Shown here: positions 32,905-42,180 of the stretch, piece after piece | How positions within the stretch are numbered: the first letter of the stretch is position 1 | Layout: every line of letters starts with the position of its first letter | Source: Mucilaginibacter dorajii | Lineage (GTDB): Bacteria; Bacteroidota; Bacteroidia; Sphingobacteriales; Sphingobacteriaceae | Length of the DNA stretch: 64,000 nt | Assembly: GCF_024808255.1 (NCBI RefSeq) | Contig: NZ_JANTYS010000004.1 | Coordinates: 310,001 to 374,000 of the forward strand | Direction: 5' to 3' | The notes under the pieces: model-generated | What the model saw: only the letters and a program-made list of their open reading frames with translations | Told to the model about the DNA's origin: nothing | Databases searched by the model: none | Program-made: the position numbers and the translations under genes

Positions 32905-33228
32905 TTTTGAGGATTTCGGATGTTCGATTTCGGATTTCGAGTTTAGGATTTAGAGTTTAGAATTTAGTTTTTTAGAATTTAGAGTTAAATGCCATTTAGT
33001 TAAGCATTTTGTTCCCCGTAGGGGATAAAGCTTTGTAGCAATAACAATAAACAACGTTCCGTGCCGTAGGTACGAAACCTGTGTAGCGTACCTACGGCAC
33101 GCAAAAGTTTAATTTTTATATGGCTACAAAGCTTTTGCTCCGATGGAGCAACCTGAAGGGCTTCTAATTAAATAACGTTTATTTGGGATTTAGTTTTTAG
33201 AGTTTAGAATTTAGTTTTTAGAATTTCA
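32905..33228. repeat. Nested repeat cluster between nuoH and nuoI
   Basis: Three layers lie in this 329-bp gap inside the operon. Outer arrays of TTTAGAGTTTAGAATTTAG words occupy 32930-32986 and 33189-33226. Inside is an inverted pair: GGGGATAAAGCTTTGTAGC at 33021-33039 against GGCTACAAAGCTTTTGCTCC at 33122-33141. At the core is a perfect 14-bp stem, GTGCCGTAGGTACG (33061-33074) and CGTACCTACGGCAC (33087-33100). The last array ends at the nuoI start. Confidence 0.85.
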
Positions 33229-33233
33229 ACGAT

Positions 33234-33824
33234 TTGTTCAACAAAGTAATCAACGGTTTTAAAACGGCATGGAAAGGCTTAAGCCTTACCGTGAAGCACT
33301 TGTTTGCCAATAATTCGGCAAGGAAAATTGTTACTGTGAGCGATACCAATTACTTTAAACAGCTGGAGAGCGGTACCAATACCATCCAATATCCTAAACA
33401 GCAATTGCCTGTGCCCGAGATTGGCCGGTACCAGCTGGATGTGGAAATGGATGATTGCATAGTTTGCGATCTGTGTGCCAAAGTTTGCCCTGTTAACTGC
33501 ATCGACATTGAGGCTATTAAGGCTACTGAGGCTATTGGCCAAACATCCGATGGTACTACCAAGCGCCTGTACGCCGCCAAGTTTGATATTGATATGGCCA
33601 AATGCATGTATTGCGGCCTGTGTACCATTGTGTGCCCCACCGAGTGCATTGTAATGACCAACCAGTACGATAAAACCGTGTTTGAACTGAGCGACCTGGT
33701 TTACCAATTCTCTGACATGCCAGCGGATGTAGCTGCCGAAAAACGTGCCCTGTTTGATAAGCAACAAGCCGAAAAGCAAGCCGCTAAACTGGCTGCCATG
33801 AAGCAAAAGGAGGGAGGCGCATGA
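33234..33824 (+). CDS. nuoI: NADH-quinone oxidoreductase subunit I
   Basis: A 196-aa ferredoxin-like subunit that carries electrons toward quinone. Two [4Fe-4S] sites are complete: Cys 75, 78, 81 and 85 in CIVCDLCAKVCP, and Cys 124, 127, 130 and 134 in CMYCGLCTIVCP. The C-terminal tail (AEKQAAKLAAMKQKEGGA) is a charged helix. The only usable start is TTG at 33234: an in-frame TAG lies five codons upstream, inside the repeat that abuts the gene. The stop overlaps the nuoJ start by four bases. Confidence 0.94.
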   Translation: MFNKVINGFKTAWKGLSLTVKHLFANNSARKIVTVSDTNYFKQLESGTNTIQYPKQQLPVPEIGRYQLDVEMDDCIVCDLCAKVCPVNCIDIEAIKATEAIGQTSDGTTKRLYAAKFDIDMAKCMYCGLCTIVCPTECIVMTNQYDKTVFELSDLVYQFSDMPADVAAEKRALFDKQQAEKQAAKLAAMKQKEGGA

Positions 33825-34369
33825 GTTTGATCCGCCTGTTGTTTTATTTCATGAGTTTTATTGCCATTGCTTCGGCACTATACGCGGCCTCAACCAAAAA
33901 CCTGGTGCGCAGCATATTTGTGTTTTTTGTAACACTGTTTGCACTGGCTGGTCTGTACGTTTTATGCCTGGCCGATTTTGTAGCGGTAACGCAGGTAGTG
34001 ATTTATGTAGGCGGCATCCTGGTGCTCATCCTGTTCGCGTTCATGCTCTCGGGGAAGGAGACATTGGATGTGATGCAGCAGCAAAAGGGCAAGTTTTTTA
34101 GTCTGGGTAAATTACCGGCGATACTGTTGGCTGCTTTGTTTTTTATAGTGATGATCAATGTAGTGCTTAAGGCCGATGCAGATAACCTGCCCTGGGTAAA
34201 AGATTCCATCGCCAATAACAATACCATAGCGCCCAATGTGGCTACTATTGATAATATAGGTGTTAACTTAATGACACGTTACCTGCTGCCTTTTGAAGCT
34301 ATCTCGGTTTTACTGTTAATGGCATTGGTAGGCGCGGCTCACCTGTCGCGTAAGGAGGCTGAAGCATGA
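33821..34369 (+). CDS. nuoJ: NADH-quinone oxidoreductase subunit J
   Basis: A 182-aa membrane subunit with five hydrophobic helices. The family signature is FVAVTQVVIYVGGILVLILF near residue 50, which contains the pi-bulge helix of this subunit. It overlaps nuoI at the 5' end and nuoK at the 3' end by four bases each (ATGA), so translation of all three is coupled. Confidence 0.94.
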   Translation: MSLIRLLFYFMSFIAIASALYAASTKNLVRSIFVFFVTLFALAGLYVLCLADFVAVTQVVIYVGGILVLILFAFMLSGKETLDVMQQQKGKFFSLGKLPAILLAALFFIVMINVVLKADADNLPWVKDSIANNNTIAPNVATIDNIGVNLMTRYLLPFEAISVLLLMALVGAAHLSRKEAEA

Positions 34370-34674
34370 TCACACTAACCGACTTCCTGGTAGTAAGCGT
34401 GGCGCTGTTTTGCATAGGCCTGTACATGATTATCTCCAAACGCAACGCCATCCAGATATTGATCGGCATCGAACTGATCCTGAACGCTGCCATACTAAAC
34501 CTGGTAGCCTTTGGTAAGCACGATGCGGTAAACAACAGCGGGCAGATCTTCGCCCTGTTTGCCATTGTACTGGCCGCAGCAACAACCGCAGTAGCACTCG
34601 CTATAATCCTAAACGTGTACCGAAAATATAAAACCATCGATCCTGACAAGATCAATAATTTAAAGGATCAATGA
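34366..34674 (+). CDS. nuoK: NADH-quinone oxidoreductase subunit K
   Basis: A 102-aa membrane subunit with three helices. The two conserved membrane Glu residues lie in IGIELILNAAILNLVAF and AIVLAAATTAVALAI regions as expected (the first in GIELILNA). The length is standard. Its stop overlaps by four bases the start of an unrelated secreted protein gene rather than that of nuoL. Confidence 0.94.
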   Translation: MITLTDFLVVSVALFCIGLYMIISKRNAIQILIGIELILNAAILNLVAFGKHDAVNNSGQIFALFAIVLAAATTAVALAIILNVYRKYKTIDPDKINNLKDQ

Positions 34675-35468
34675 TGAAGGTTTTGCTTGCGATAATCGGC
34701 TTGTTTATTTCCCTCGGCGCAATTGCCCAGCAGCGGGATAGCATTTACATTTCGGGAGGGAAACTGATCATACAAGATGCGACTACCCCGGCAGGCAAAG
34801 CCTACGTTGAAGTAGACGGTAAAGTATTTACGGGAAAACTGAGCAGTATTAAGCCGGCAGATATAAAATCTTTCTCCGTAATAAAACCTAATGACGCTAA
34901 AAATACATTTGGCGCAAGCGGAGCAAATGGTGTTTATTTTATAAAAACAAATGCCGGCGAATTGGCTGATATGGAATTAACGGCTAACGATTCTTTGAAT
35001 AGAGGACAGCCATATGATCATTCATTTGCACAATCAGCTTCAACTGGCAAAGCCAATATGTATGTGATCAACGGTGAGGTATCTACAGAAAAGAAGCTGC
35101 AGGAATTAGACCCGGGTGATATCATAAGCATAGATATTTTAAAGAACAATAAAAATCAGGATCCTGCTTTGAGTAATTTAAAAGGGAATGTGATGGCAGT
35201 AATTACCAAACCTTTTGCGATAAAACAATATCGACAAAAATTGGGTCGGTTTTCTAAGGAATACAAAGCTTTCCTTGATGCAAATAGCAACGATGACAGC
35301 AGGGTGGTATTCCTAATCGATGGAACACTTTATTCGCCAACAAAAAACGAAGGGATCAAAGGTCTTTTTCAGCTAAATGAGAACAAGATACATAAAGTGT
35401 CTTTTTCAAAAGGACATGAGGTAGCCTCCGGCTGGAAACCCGCGGTAGTAATTATCACAACGAAATAA
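34671..35468 (+). CDS. Secreted protein with three TonB-plug-like modules, inside the nuo operon
   Basis: A 265-aa protein I cannot name. A signal peptide (LLAIIGLFISLGAIAQ) is followed by three modules that share one pattern: a strand with a V/I-x-G turn, a helix, a Val- or Ile-rich strand, then a strand ending in IxT/ITK. They are AYVEVDGKVFTGKLSSIKPA with GVYFIKTN; MYVINGEVSTEKKLQELDPG with VMAVITK; and VFLIDGTLYSPTKNEGI with PAVVIITTK. The first resembles the plug (carboxylate-clamp) fold of TonB-dependent receptors: IKPADIKSFSVIKPNDAK and TFGASGANGVYFI are close to the SusC plug consensus. No barrel follows. It overlaps nuoK by four bases and ends three bases before nuoL, so it is coupled to complex I synthesis. 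Function unknown. Confidence 0.75.
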   Translation: MMKVLLAIIGLFISLGAIAQQRDSIYISGGKLIIQDATTPAGKAYVEVDGKVFTGKLSSIKPADIKSFSVIKPNDAKNTFGASGANGVYFIKTNAGELADMELTANDSLNRGQPYDHSFAQSASTGKANMYVINGEVSTEKKLQELDPGDIISIDILKNNKNQDPALSNLKGNVMAVITKPFAIKQYRQKLGRFSKEYKAFLDANSNDDSRVVFLIDGTLYSPTKNEGIKGLFQLNENKIHKVSFSKGHEVASGWKPAVVIITTK

Positions 35469-35471
35469 ACA

Positions 35472-37583
35472 TTGAACAACACACTATCCCATACCGATAC
35501 CTCTATTATCATCTGCACTATCGCAGCTGTGGCATTACCGCTGTTTGCTGCTGTGGTCAATTTTTGCCTGCCGGTAAAAAGTAAGGTTGCGGGTTGGGTA
35601 TCTACATTGGCTATTTTATTGGGTTGTGTTTTATCGGCCAAAGTTTTTGCCGGGGTGTGGAACAGCTCGCAGATTCATATAAAAGAGGTTTGGTTTACAA
35701 TCGGCACTACCAAAGTTTATGCTGGTATCCTGTTAAATAATCTTTCTGTTTTAATGTTGCTGCTGGTATCGCTTATCGCTTTGCCGGTGCATGTGTACTC
35801 TACGGCTTATATGAAGCATGACGAGCGCTACGGTAGATATTTTACTTATCTCAGCTTCTTTTGTTTCAGCATGCTGGCATTGGTGGTGGTAGATAACCTG
35901 GTGCTGTTTTATGGCTTTTGGGAATTAGTGGGCTTTTCATCGTACCTGCTTATTGGTTTTTGGTTTACCAGGGATAAGGCGGTGCAGGCTAATAAAAAAG
36001 CCTTTATCATGAACCGGATAGGAGATATAGGATTACTGAGCGCTATTATCATCCTGTTTGTGATGTATGGCACATTTGATATCGATGCATTATTTGGTCA
36101 CAGCGGGGCGGTTAGTTTTTCTGCCATACGCGAGGGGCAGTGGGCAATCGCGCTTGATCTGTTACCTAAATCGGTAGGCTCTGTTTGGCTTCCCTCGGGA
36201 GCAAAAGGTGCGATCCCTGCTGTTTGGCAATACGTCGCTGTAGCAGGTATCTTTTTAGCTGTTGCCGCCAAATCGGCCCAGTTCCCATTGCATACCTGGC
36301 TGCCAGATGCCATGGAAGGGCCGACTTCCGTATCAGCCTTGATTCACGCAGCTACCATGGTGGCGGCAGGCGTGTTTTTACTGGGGAGGGTTTACCCTAT
36401 GTTCAATGGAACGGAATTGACCATATTAGCTATCATTGGCTGCTTCACAGCATTTATGGCGGCTACCATTGCGCTCACCCAAAACGATTTGAAACGGGTA
36501 TTGGCATACTCCACCATATCGCAGTTAGGCTTTATGGTGTTGGGGATGGGAGTGGGCGCTTACTCGTCTTCGCTGTTCCATTTGGCTACGCATGCCTTTT
36601 TTAAATGTTTGCTGTTTTTGGTAGCGGGTATTGTTATCCACCAAATGCAACACGTGAAAGAAGATAACAACCTGGATATCGACCCCCAGGATATTTTATT
36701 GATGGGGGGCTTGCGTAAAAAAATCCCGCTAACTTTTATGGTTGCTGTTATTGCCGGTTTGGCATTGATCGGCTTGCCGCTTACCTCAGGTTATTTATCA
36801 AAAGACGGCATCCTGATCCAGGCCTTTGAATGGAGCGATGGCAAAAGCGTATGGCTAAAAATAATCCCGGTAACCGCGCTCATTACCAGCTGGCTAACCG
36901 CCTTTTATGTGGCAAGGCTCATCTTCAAAGTTTTCTTTGGCGATTTCAGGTTGCAAAACATCCACCCAAAACTGAAATTGCACCTGACTGATGGCGGCTG
37001 GCAGTACAAGTTGCCCGTAGTGTTATTAGCTGTTTGCTGTTTATTCCCGCTGTTTTCATTTAACCCATTCTCCTACGAAACCTCATGGCTATTTAAGGGA
37101 TTGAATATTTCGCGCATAACTAAGTTCGAGAGTATTTATCACTTGATTATCCCGGTATTAGTAAACGGGATAAGCCTGGTGGTGCTGTACCTGGCCTATG
37201 CTATCTACGTAAAACAAAATAGCTTTGCTTTTTCGCAAACCGGCTTTTTTTATCGTTTATCGTACAATCAATGGTATATTGATAAAATATATAAACGGGT
37301 GTTTGTAAAACCGGTGCTTGGTTTGGGTAAAACCTTATTTTGGTTCGATAAAAATATTATTGATGGCTTTGTACACCTGTTGACTAATATGGCCGGTTGT
37401 GTAGCCCGTTTTTCGGCCTGGGCAGATAAATATATTGTAGATGGCTTTTTACATTTGCTGGCAGCCATAGTACAAAGTATTGGCAATTTTGCGCGTAAGT
37501 TTCAAGGCGGCAAGGTTCAATACTATTTGTTTAGCATGCTGGTGATAGTACTGGCGTTGTTTCTTTTTAAAATACTGTTATAA
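35472..37583 (+). CDS. nuoL: NADH-quinone oxidoreductase subunit L
   Basis: A 703-aa antiporter-like subunit, the distal proton pump of complex I. Family signatures are ELVGFSSYLLIGFWFTRDKA near residue 152, FPLHTWLPDAMEGPTSVSAL near 275 and DLKRVLAYSTISQLGFMVLG near 340. The long C-terminal part contains the lateral helix and a final anchor (YYLFSMLVIVLALFLFKIL). The gene lacks an ATG: the TTG at 35472 follows a TAA in frame by one codon. Five bases separate it from nuoM. Confidence 0.95.
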   Translation: MNNTLSHTDTSIIICTIAAVALPLFAAVVNFCLPVKSKVAGWVSTLAILLGCVLSAKVFAGVWNSSQIHIKEVWFTIGTTKVYAGILLNNLSVLMLLLVSLIALPVHVYSTAYMKHDERYGRYFTYLSFFCFSMLALVVVDNLVLFYGFWELVGFSSYLLIGFWFTRDKAVQANKKAFIMNRIGDIGLLSAIIILFVMYGTFDIDALFGHSGAVSFSAIREGQWAIALDLLPKSVGSVWLPSGAKGAIPAVWQYVAVAGIFLAVAAKSAQFPLHTWLPDAMEGPTSVSALIHAATMVAAGVFLLGRVYPMFNGTELTILAIIGCFTAFMAATIALTQNDLKRVLAYSTISQLGFMVLGMGVGAYSSSLFHLATHAFFKCLLFLVAGIVIHQMQHVKEDNNLDIDPQDILLMGGLRKKIPLTFMVAVIAGLALIGLPLTSGYLSKDGILIQAFEWSDGKSVWLKIIPVTALITSWLTAFYVARLIFKVFFGDFRLQNIHPKLKLHLTDGGWQYKLPVVLLAVCCLFPLFSFNPFSYETSWLFKGLNISRITKFESIYHLIIPVLVNGISLVVLYLAYAIYVKQNSFAFSQTGFFYRLSYNQWYIDKIYKRVFVKPVLGLGKTLFWFDKNIIDGFVHLLTNMAGCVARFSAWADKYIVDGFLHLLAAIVQSIGNFARKFQGGKVQYYLFSMLVIVLALFLFKILL

Positions 37584-37588
37584 ACCTG

Positions 37589-39193
37589 ATGAATATATTA
37601 ACCTTACTCATATTTATACCTGTACTCTTCGGCATTGTCATTATGGTGCTGCCATCGCGCATGCGCAACAGTTTTAAATATATTACCCTGCTGGCCACAC
37701 TCATCCAGTTAGGCATCAGTATATGGATGTACCTTAACTTTAAAACCGGTGCAAACTTTGCAGGTATTAACCACGAAGACCAGTTTCAGTTTGTGCAAAA
37801 ACTCCCCTGGATAAGCCTTAACCTGGGTGGCATGGGCAAAATGCAGATAGATTATTTTGTGGGGATAGATGGCATTTCTATAACGTTACTGGTGATGACA
37901 TCGCTGGTAATGGTGATCGCTACTTTGGCTTCCTGGGAAATTAAGAGCAACCTTAAAGGTTTCTTCCTGCTGTTTTTACTGTTAGATATGGCCGTAGTAG
38001 GCGTGTTCTGTGCCCTGGATTTCTTTTTGTTTTACCTGTTCTATGAGCTGATGCTGTTGCCATTATACTTCCTGATAGGGATGTGGGGCGGCGTGCGCCG
38101 GGAATACGCGGCTATTAAGTTTTTCCTATATACGTTATTCGGTTCGGTATTTATGTTGCTGGTGATGGTAGGTTTATACCTATCCGTAACCGACCCGGTA
38201 ACCGGCAACCATACTTTTAACATGGTACAAATGATGAACCCTTCCAATTATGATCAGGGCTCTGTATTCTCCTTGGCCGCGCATCAAACCATCATGGGCA
38301 TGTCGGCACGTACAGTTGGCTTTGTGGTGCTGTTCATCGCTTTTGCTATTAAAGTGCCCATAGTGCCCCTGCATACATGGCTACCCGACGCGCACGTGGA
38401 AGCACCTACACCGGTATCTATCATCCTTGCGGGTATCCTGTTAAAAATAGGGGGCTACGGAATTATCCGGATCTGTTTAGGTATCTTCCCCGAAGTAGCT
38501 ACCCATTATGCCTTCTGGCTCGGCCTCATTGGCGTTATATCCATATTATATGGTGCCTTTAACGCCCTGGCTCAGCGCGACCTGAAAAGGATGATCGCTT
38601 ACTCATCGGTATCGCACATGGGTTTTGTGCTGTTAGGCATCGCCTCGCAAACTGCTGAAGGGATTAGCGGCGCGGTGATGCAAATGGTGAGCCACGGATT
38701 TTTATCAACTATGCTGTTCTTTTTGGTTGGCGTTATTTACAACCGGGTGCATGATAGGGATATTTACCATTTCCGCGGACTGGGTACCTTGATGCCGAAA
38801 TATACAGCCTTTGTCATGATCGCATTCTTCGCGTCGTTAGGTCTGCCTGGCTTTTCGGCATTTGTGGCCGAAGCATTTACACTGGCAGGTGTATTTAAAT
38901 CGCATAATGTGAATGGTTTACTGCCTTACTGGTTTGCCGTTTGCGGCACGGTGGGCATACTGCTGGGTGCTGCCTACTTTTTGTGGACACTGCAACGCAT
39001 GTTTTTCGGGCAGGAATCATTAAAAGGTGGTAGCATCTGGAAAATAGCACTTACTGATTTAAACCTTCGCGAAAAACTAACCCTTGCACCGTTAGCCATC
39101 ATCGCCCTTGCTTTGGGTGTAATGCCATCATTGGTTTTTGATAAAGTGAATGATTCTGTATTGGCGCTTATCCAGTTTTTACAAACAAAATAA
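37589..39193 (+). CDS. nuoM: NADH-quinone oxidoreductase subunit M
   Basis: A 534-aa antiporter-like membrane subunit. Signatures are FLFYLFYELMLLPLYFLIGM near residue 145 (with the pump Glu), VPIVPLHTWLPDAHVEAPTP near 258 and RDLKRMIAYSSVSHMGFVLL near 330. It starts with an ATG five bases after nuoL and ends exactly at the nuoN start (TAA then ATG), so the three pump subunits are coupled. Confidence 0.95.
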   Translation: MNILTLLIFIPVLFGIVIMVLPSRMRNSFKYITLLATLIQLGISIWMYLNFKTGANFAGINHEDQFQFVQKLPWISLNLGGMGKMQIDYFVGIDGISITLLVMTSLVMVIATLASWEIKSNLKGFFLLFLLLDMAVVGVFCALDFFLFYLFYELMLLPLYFLIGMWGGVRREYAAIKFFLYTLFGSVFMLLVMVGLYLSVTDPVTGNHTFNMVQMMNPSNYDQGSVFSLAAHQTIMGMSARTVGFVVLFIAFAIKVPIVPLHTWLPDAHVEAPTPVSIILAGILLKIGGYGIIRICLGIFPEVATHYAFWLGLIGVISILYGAFNALAQRDLKRMIAYSSVSHMGFVLLGIASQTAEGISGAVMQMVSHGFLSTMLFFLVGVIYNRVHDRDIYHFRGLGTLMPKYTAFVMIAFFASLGLPGFSAFVAEAFTLAGVFKSHNVNGLLPYWFAVCGTVGILLGAAYFLWTLQRMFFGQESLKGGSIWKIALTDLNLREKLTLAPLAIIALALGVMPSLVFDKVNDSVLALIQFLQTK

Positions 39194-40693
39194 ATGAACC
39201 AGCTACTGCCATATATAACCGGTTTATTAAACGATGTTTTCACGGGCATAACCTATTTTATGCCCGAAGCCTACCTGGTACTGTTGTTCCTGGTGGTAAT
39301 GATAACCGATCTGGTGTTTGGCAAAAGAGCTGTTGCCTACTGTCGCGCGGTAGCCTGTGCCGGTTTGGTGATCGTGTTGTTTAAAGACCTGTTGCAGTTT
39401 GGATTAGTGTTAGATGGACCGCACCTCATATTCAGCAATATGCTGCTGCTTAGTCGCAGCGGCATATGCTTTAAACTGATCATCGATGTGCTGGCATTTA
39501 TATTGCTGCTATATTTTACCTGGGACAAAAAACTTAAATCACACGACAAAGGCCTGGCCGATCTGTATTCTATTGCCATAGCATCCGTATTTGGCTTGCA
39601 TTTAATGGCGATGGCGGTAAACCTGTTATCTGTTTACCTGGCTATTGAAATGGTTTCTATAGCATCGTACCTGATGGTGGCTTACCGTACCGAGAATGCT
39701 TTTAGTACAGAAGCTGGTTTAAAATATGTTTTGTTTGGCGCAGCATCATCAGCCATCATGTTGTACGGTATCTCGTTGTTATATGGCTTCAGTGGTTCGT
39801 TAGATCTGCTGGCGCGATCAACCGTGACCCAGTTGATCAATGTTAACCCGGTTAGCTCGTCATTTGCGATGGTATTGGTGCTGGTAGGGATCGGTTTTAA
39901 GCTTTCCTTCGTGCCCATTCATTTTTGGGTGCCCGATGTTTACCAGGGCGCGCCAACGCCGGTTACAGCCTGGCTTTCAAGCTTGCCCAAAATTGCCGCT
40001 TTTGCTTTGCTGTTTAATGTTTTACCGCCAATGGTGCTGGTGGGCAAATCAACAGGCTTTAACCTGGAGATTGTACTGTCGGTTATCGGTATTGTTACTA
40101 TGATAGCGGGTAACTTTGCCGCGGTGATGCAAAACAATGTTAAACGGATGCTGGCATATTCCAGTATTGGTCATACGGGTTTTGCGCTGATGGCGGTTAT
40201 TGTGCTTACCCCGCAAAGCTTAACTACCCTAACTTATTACTTATTAGTTTATGCGCTGGCTAATATCGGGGCGCTGGTACTGGCAACCTATTTTAGCAAC
40301 GTTGCCGATGCCGAAGATATGGACGGCTATAAAGGTCTTGGGTTAAAATACCCTATTGCTTCAGTTTGCTTTACCATTATATTGATCTCGCTTACCGGCT
40401 TGCCGGTTACCGCGGGTTTTACGGGTAAGCTGTTTGTTTTTTCATCGGTGTACAATACCTACCAGCAAAGTCATAGTATCTGGCTGGCTTTGCTGATGGC
40501 TACCGGAGCGCTAACTACAGTAGTATCCCTGTTTTATTACATTAAAATTCCGCTTAATTTATTCCTTAAAAGGTCAGAAAATCAGGATCTTGAATATAGA
40601 AAATCCTATAATTCGGTTATTTTGGCTGCAATTGTGAGCTTTATCCTGATTTTATTGGGTGTTTTCCCAGATTTTGTTCTTAAATACCTGTAA
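39194..40693 (+). CDS. nuoN: NADH-quinone oxidoreductase subunit N
   Basis: A 499-aa antiporter-like subunit, the last of the operon. Signatures include VYLAIEMVSIASYLMVAYR near residue 150, FVPIHFWVPDVYQGAPTP near 238, and NNVKRMLAYSSIGHTGFALM near 315. It has about 14 helices. No clear terminator follows in the 107-base gap before amtB, so readthrough into amtB is possible. Confidence 0.94.
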   Translation: MNQLLPYITGLLNDVFTGITYFMPEAYLVLLFLVVMITDLVFGKRAVAYCRAVACAGLVIVLFKDLLQFGLVLDGPHLIFSNMLLLSRSGICFKLIIDVLAFILLLYFTWDKKLKSHDKGLADLYSIAIASVFGLHLMAMAVNLLSVYLAIEMVSIASYLMVAYRTENAFSTEAGLKYVLFGAASSAIMLYGISLLYGFSGSLDLLARSTVTQLINVNPVSSSFAMVLVLVGIGFKLSFVPIHFWVPDVYQGAPTPVTAWLSSLPKIAAFALLFNVLPPMVLVGKSTGFNLEIVLSVIGIVTMIAGNFAAVMQNNVKRMLAYSSIGHTGFALMAVIVLTPQSLTTLTYYLLVYALANIGALVLATYFSNVADAEDMDGYKGLGLKYPIASVCFTIILISLTGLPVTAGFTGKLFVFSSVYNTYQQSHSIWLALLMATGALTTVVSLFYYIKIPLNLFLKRSENQDLEYRKSYNSVILAAIVSFILILLGVFPDFVLKYL

Positions 40694-40800
40694 AATCAAT
40701 TTTTTATTATCTGTTTAATAAAAAATTAACATAATCTTCTTTTAATTGCTTAAAAAGTATTAATTTCAGGCCGTTTTATAAACGAGTTTCCAATTAATAC

Positions 40801-42108
40801 ATGAAGCGTTACTTTCCATTCTTTGTTATACTTGTAATACTGTCGCTTACGTTCCTGTTTCCGTCTGTTGATTTTAAAAACTCAGGTAACCCCCAATTTA
40901 ATACCGGCGATATTGCCTGGATGCTGATGTCGACAGCACTTGTTTTGATCATGACACCAGGCCTGGCTTTCTTTTACGGCGGTATGGTTAACAAAAAAAA
41001 TGTGATCTCAACTATGCTGCAAAGCATTGTTTGTATGGTTATAATTACCGTGCTTTGGGGCATATTTGGTTTCAGTCTTGCTTTTGGCGAAAGTTTTCAC
41101 GGTGTTATTGGCAACCCATCAACTTACTTTATGATGAAAGGTATGTTGGGCAATGCTACCTGGAAAGCCGCGCCAACCATACCATTGCTGCTGTTTGCCA
41201 TGTACCAGTTAAAGTTTGCCATTATTACCCCGGCACTCATCACCGGTGCTTTTGCCGAGCGCATCCGCTTTAACTCTTACATTATTTTTCTTGTACTTTT
41301 TTCCATCTTCATATTTTCGCCGCTGGCGCATTGCACCTGGCACCCGGATGGCATTTTGGCTAAATTGGGCGTATTGGACTTTGCGGGTGGCACGGTAGTG
41401 CATATGTCGGCCGGATGGGCTGCCCTGGCTTCTGCCCTTTACCTCAAGCGCCGTAACGACGCTAACCACTCACCTGCCCGCATCACCTACGTGATGATTG
41501 GTACCGGTTTGTTATGGTTTGGCTGGTTCGGTTTTAACGCGGGTTCGGCATTTGGCGCAAACGCTTTAGCGGTAACCGCTTTGGCTACCAGCACTACGGC
41601 ATCTGCCGCGGGTGGTATTACCTGGATATTTTTTGACATGTTGCTCGGTCGTAAGCCATCGGCAATGGGTACTTGTATAGGCGCGGTTGTAGGCTTAGTG
41701 GCCATTACACCTGCTGCCGGTTATGTAAGTGTCCCGCATTCGCTGGCTATTGGTATTATATCGGCAGTGGTGAGTAACCTTGTTGTAGAGTGGCGTACCC
41801 GCACTACCATCGATGATACGCTCGATGTATTCCCTTGCCATGGGGTAGGTGGTATGGTGGGGATGCTGCTCACAGGGGTATTTGCCAATCAGCATGTAAA
41901 CCCTAATAATACAACCGGCAACGGTTTGTTTTTTGGCGAAACACACCTGTTCATGGTACAGCTTTTGGCCATGGTAGGCGTATCCATTTTTGCATTCTTT
42001 GGATCGTTACTGCTGCTCAAGATTACAGACATGATATCCCCACTAAGGGTTTCGGCCGAAGAAGAAGTGCTGGGGCTTGATATCACCCAACATGGCGAAA
42101 AGCTGTGA
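40801..42108 (+). CDS. amtB: Ammonium transporter
   Basis: A 435-aa Amt-family channel for ammonium. The N-terminal hydrophobic stretch (FVILVILSLTFLFPSV) may act as a signal peptide, as in other Amt proteins. The core shows MLMSTALVLIMTPGLAFFYG, the signature FAGGTVVHMSAGWAALASAL, and the twin-His pore residues in HCTWHPDGIL and in FPCHGVGGMVGMLL. No glnK (PII) gene is next to it, which is unusual but not unknown in Bacteroidota. A strong terminator follows. Confidence 0.95.
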   Translation: MKRYFPFFVILVILSLTFLFPSVDFKNSGNPQFNTGDIAWMLMSTALVLIMTPGLAFFYGGMVNKKNVISTMLQSIVCMVIITVLWGIFGFSLAFGESFHGVIGNPSTYFMMKGMLGNATWKAAPTIPLLLFAMYQLKFAIITPALITGAFAERIRFNSYIIFLVLFSIFIFSPLAHCTWHPDGILAKLGVLDFAGGTVVHMSAGWAALASALYLKRRNDANHSPARITYVMIGTGLLWFGWFGFNAGSAFGANALAVTALATSTTASAAGGITWIFFDMLLGRKPSAMGTCIGAVVGLVAITPAAGYVSVPHSLAIGIISAVVSNLVVEWRTRTTIDDTLDVFPCHGVGGMVGMLLTGVFANQHVNPNNTTGNGLFFGETHLFMVQLLAMVGVSIFAFFGSLLLLKITDMISPLRVSAEEEVLGLDITQHGEKL

Positions 42109-42149
42109 TCAAAAAAATGAATTTCAAACCAACTAAATAAACCTGGAAG

Positions 42150-42175
42150 TCCGGCTGAGAAGCCGGATTTTTTTT
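42150..42175 (+). terminator. Rho-independent terminator after amtB
   Basis: TCCGGCT pairs with AGCCGGA around a 4-base loop, followed by eight Ts. Confidence 0.9.
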
Positions 42176-42180
42176 GCTTA

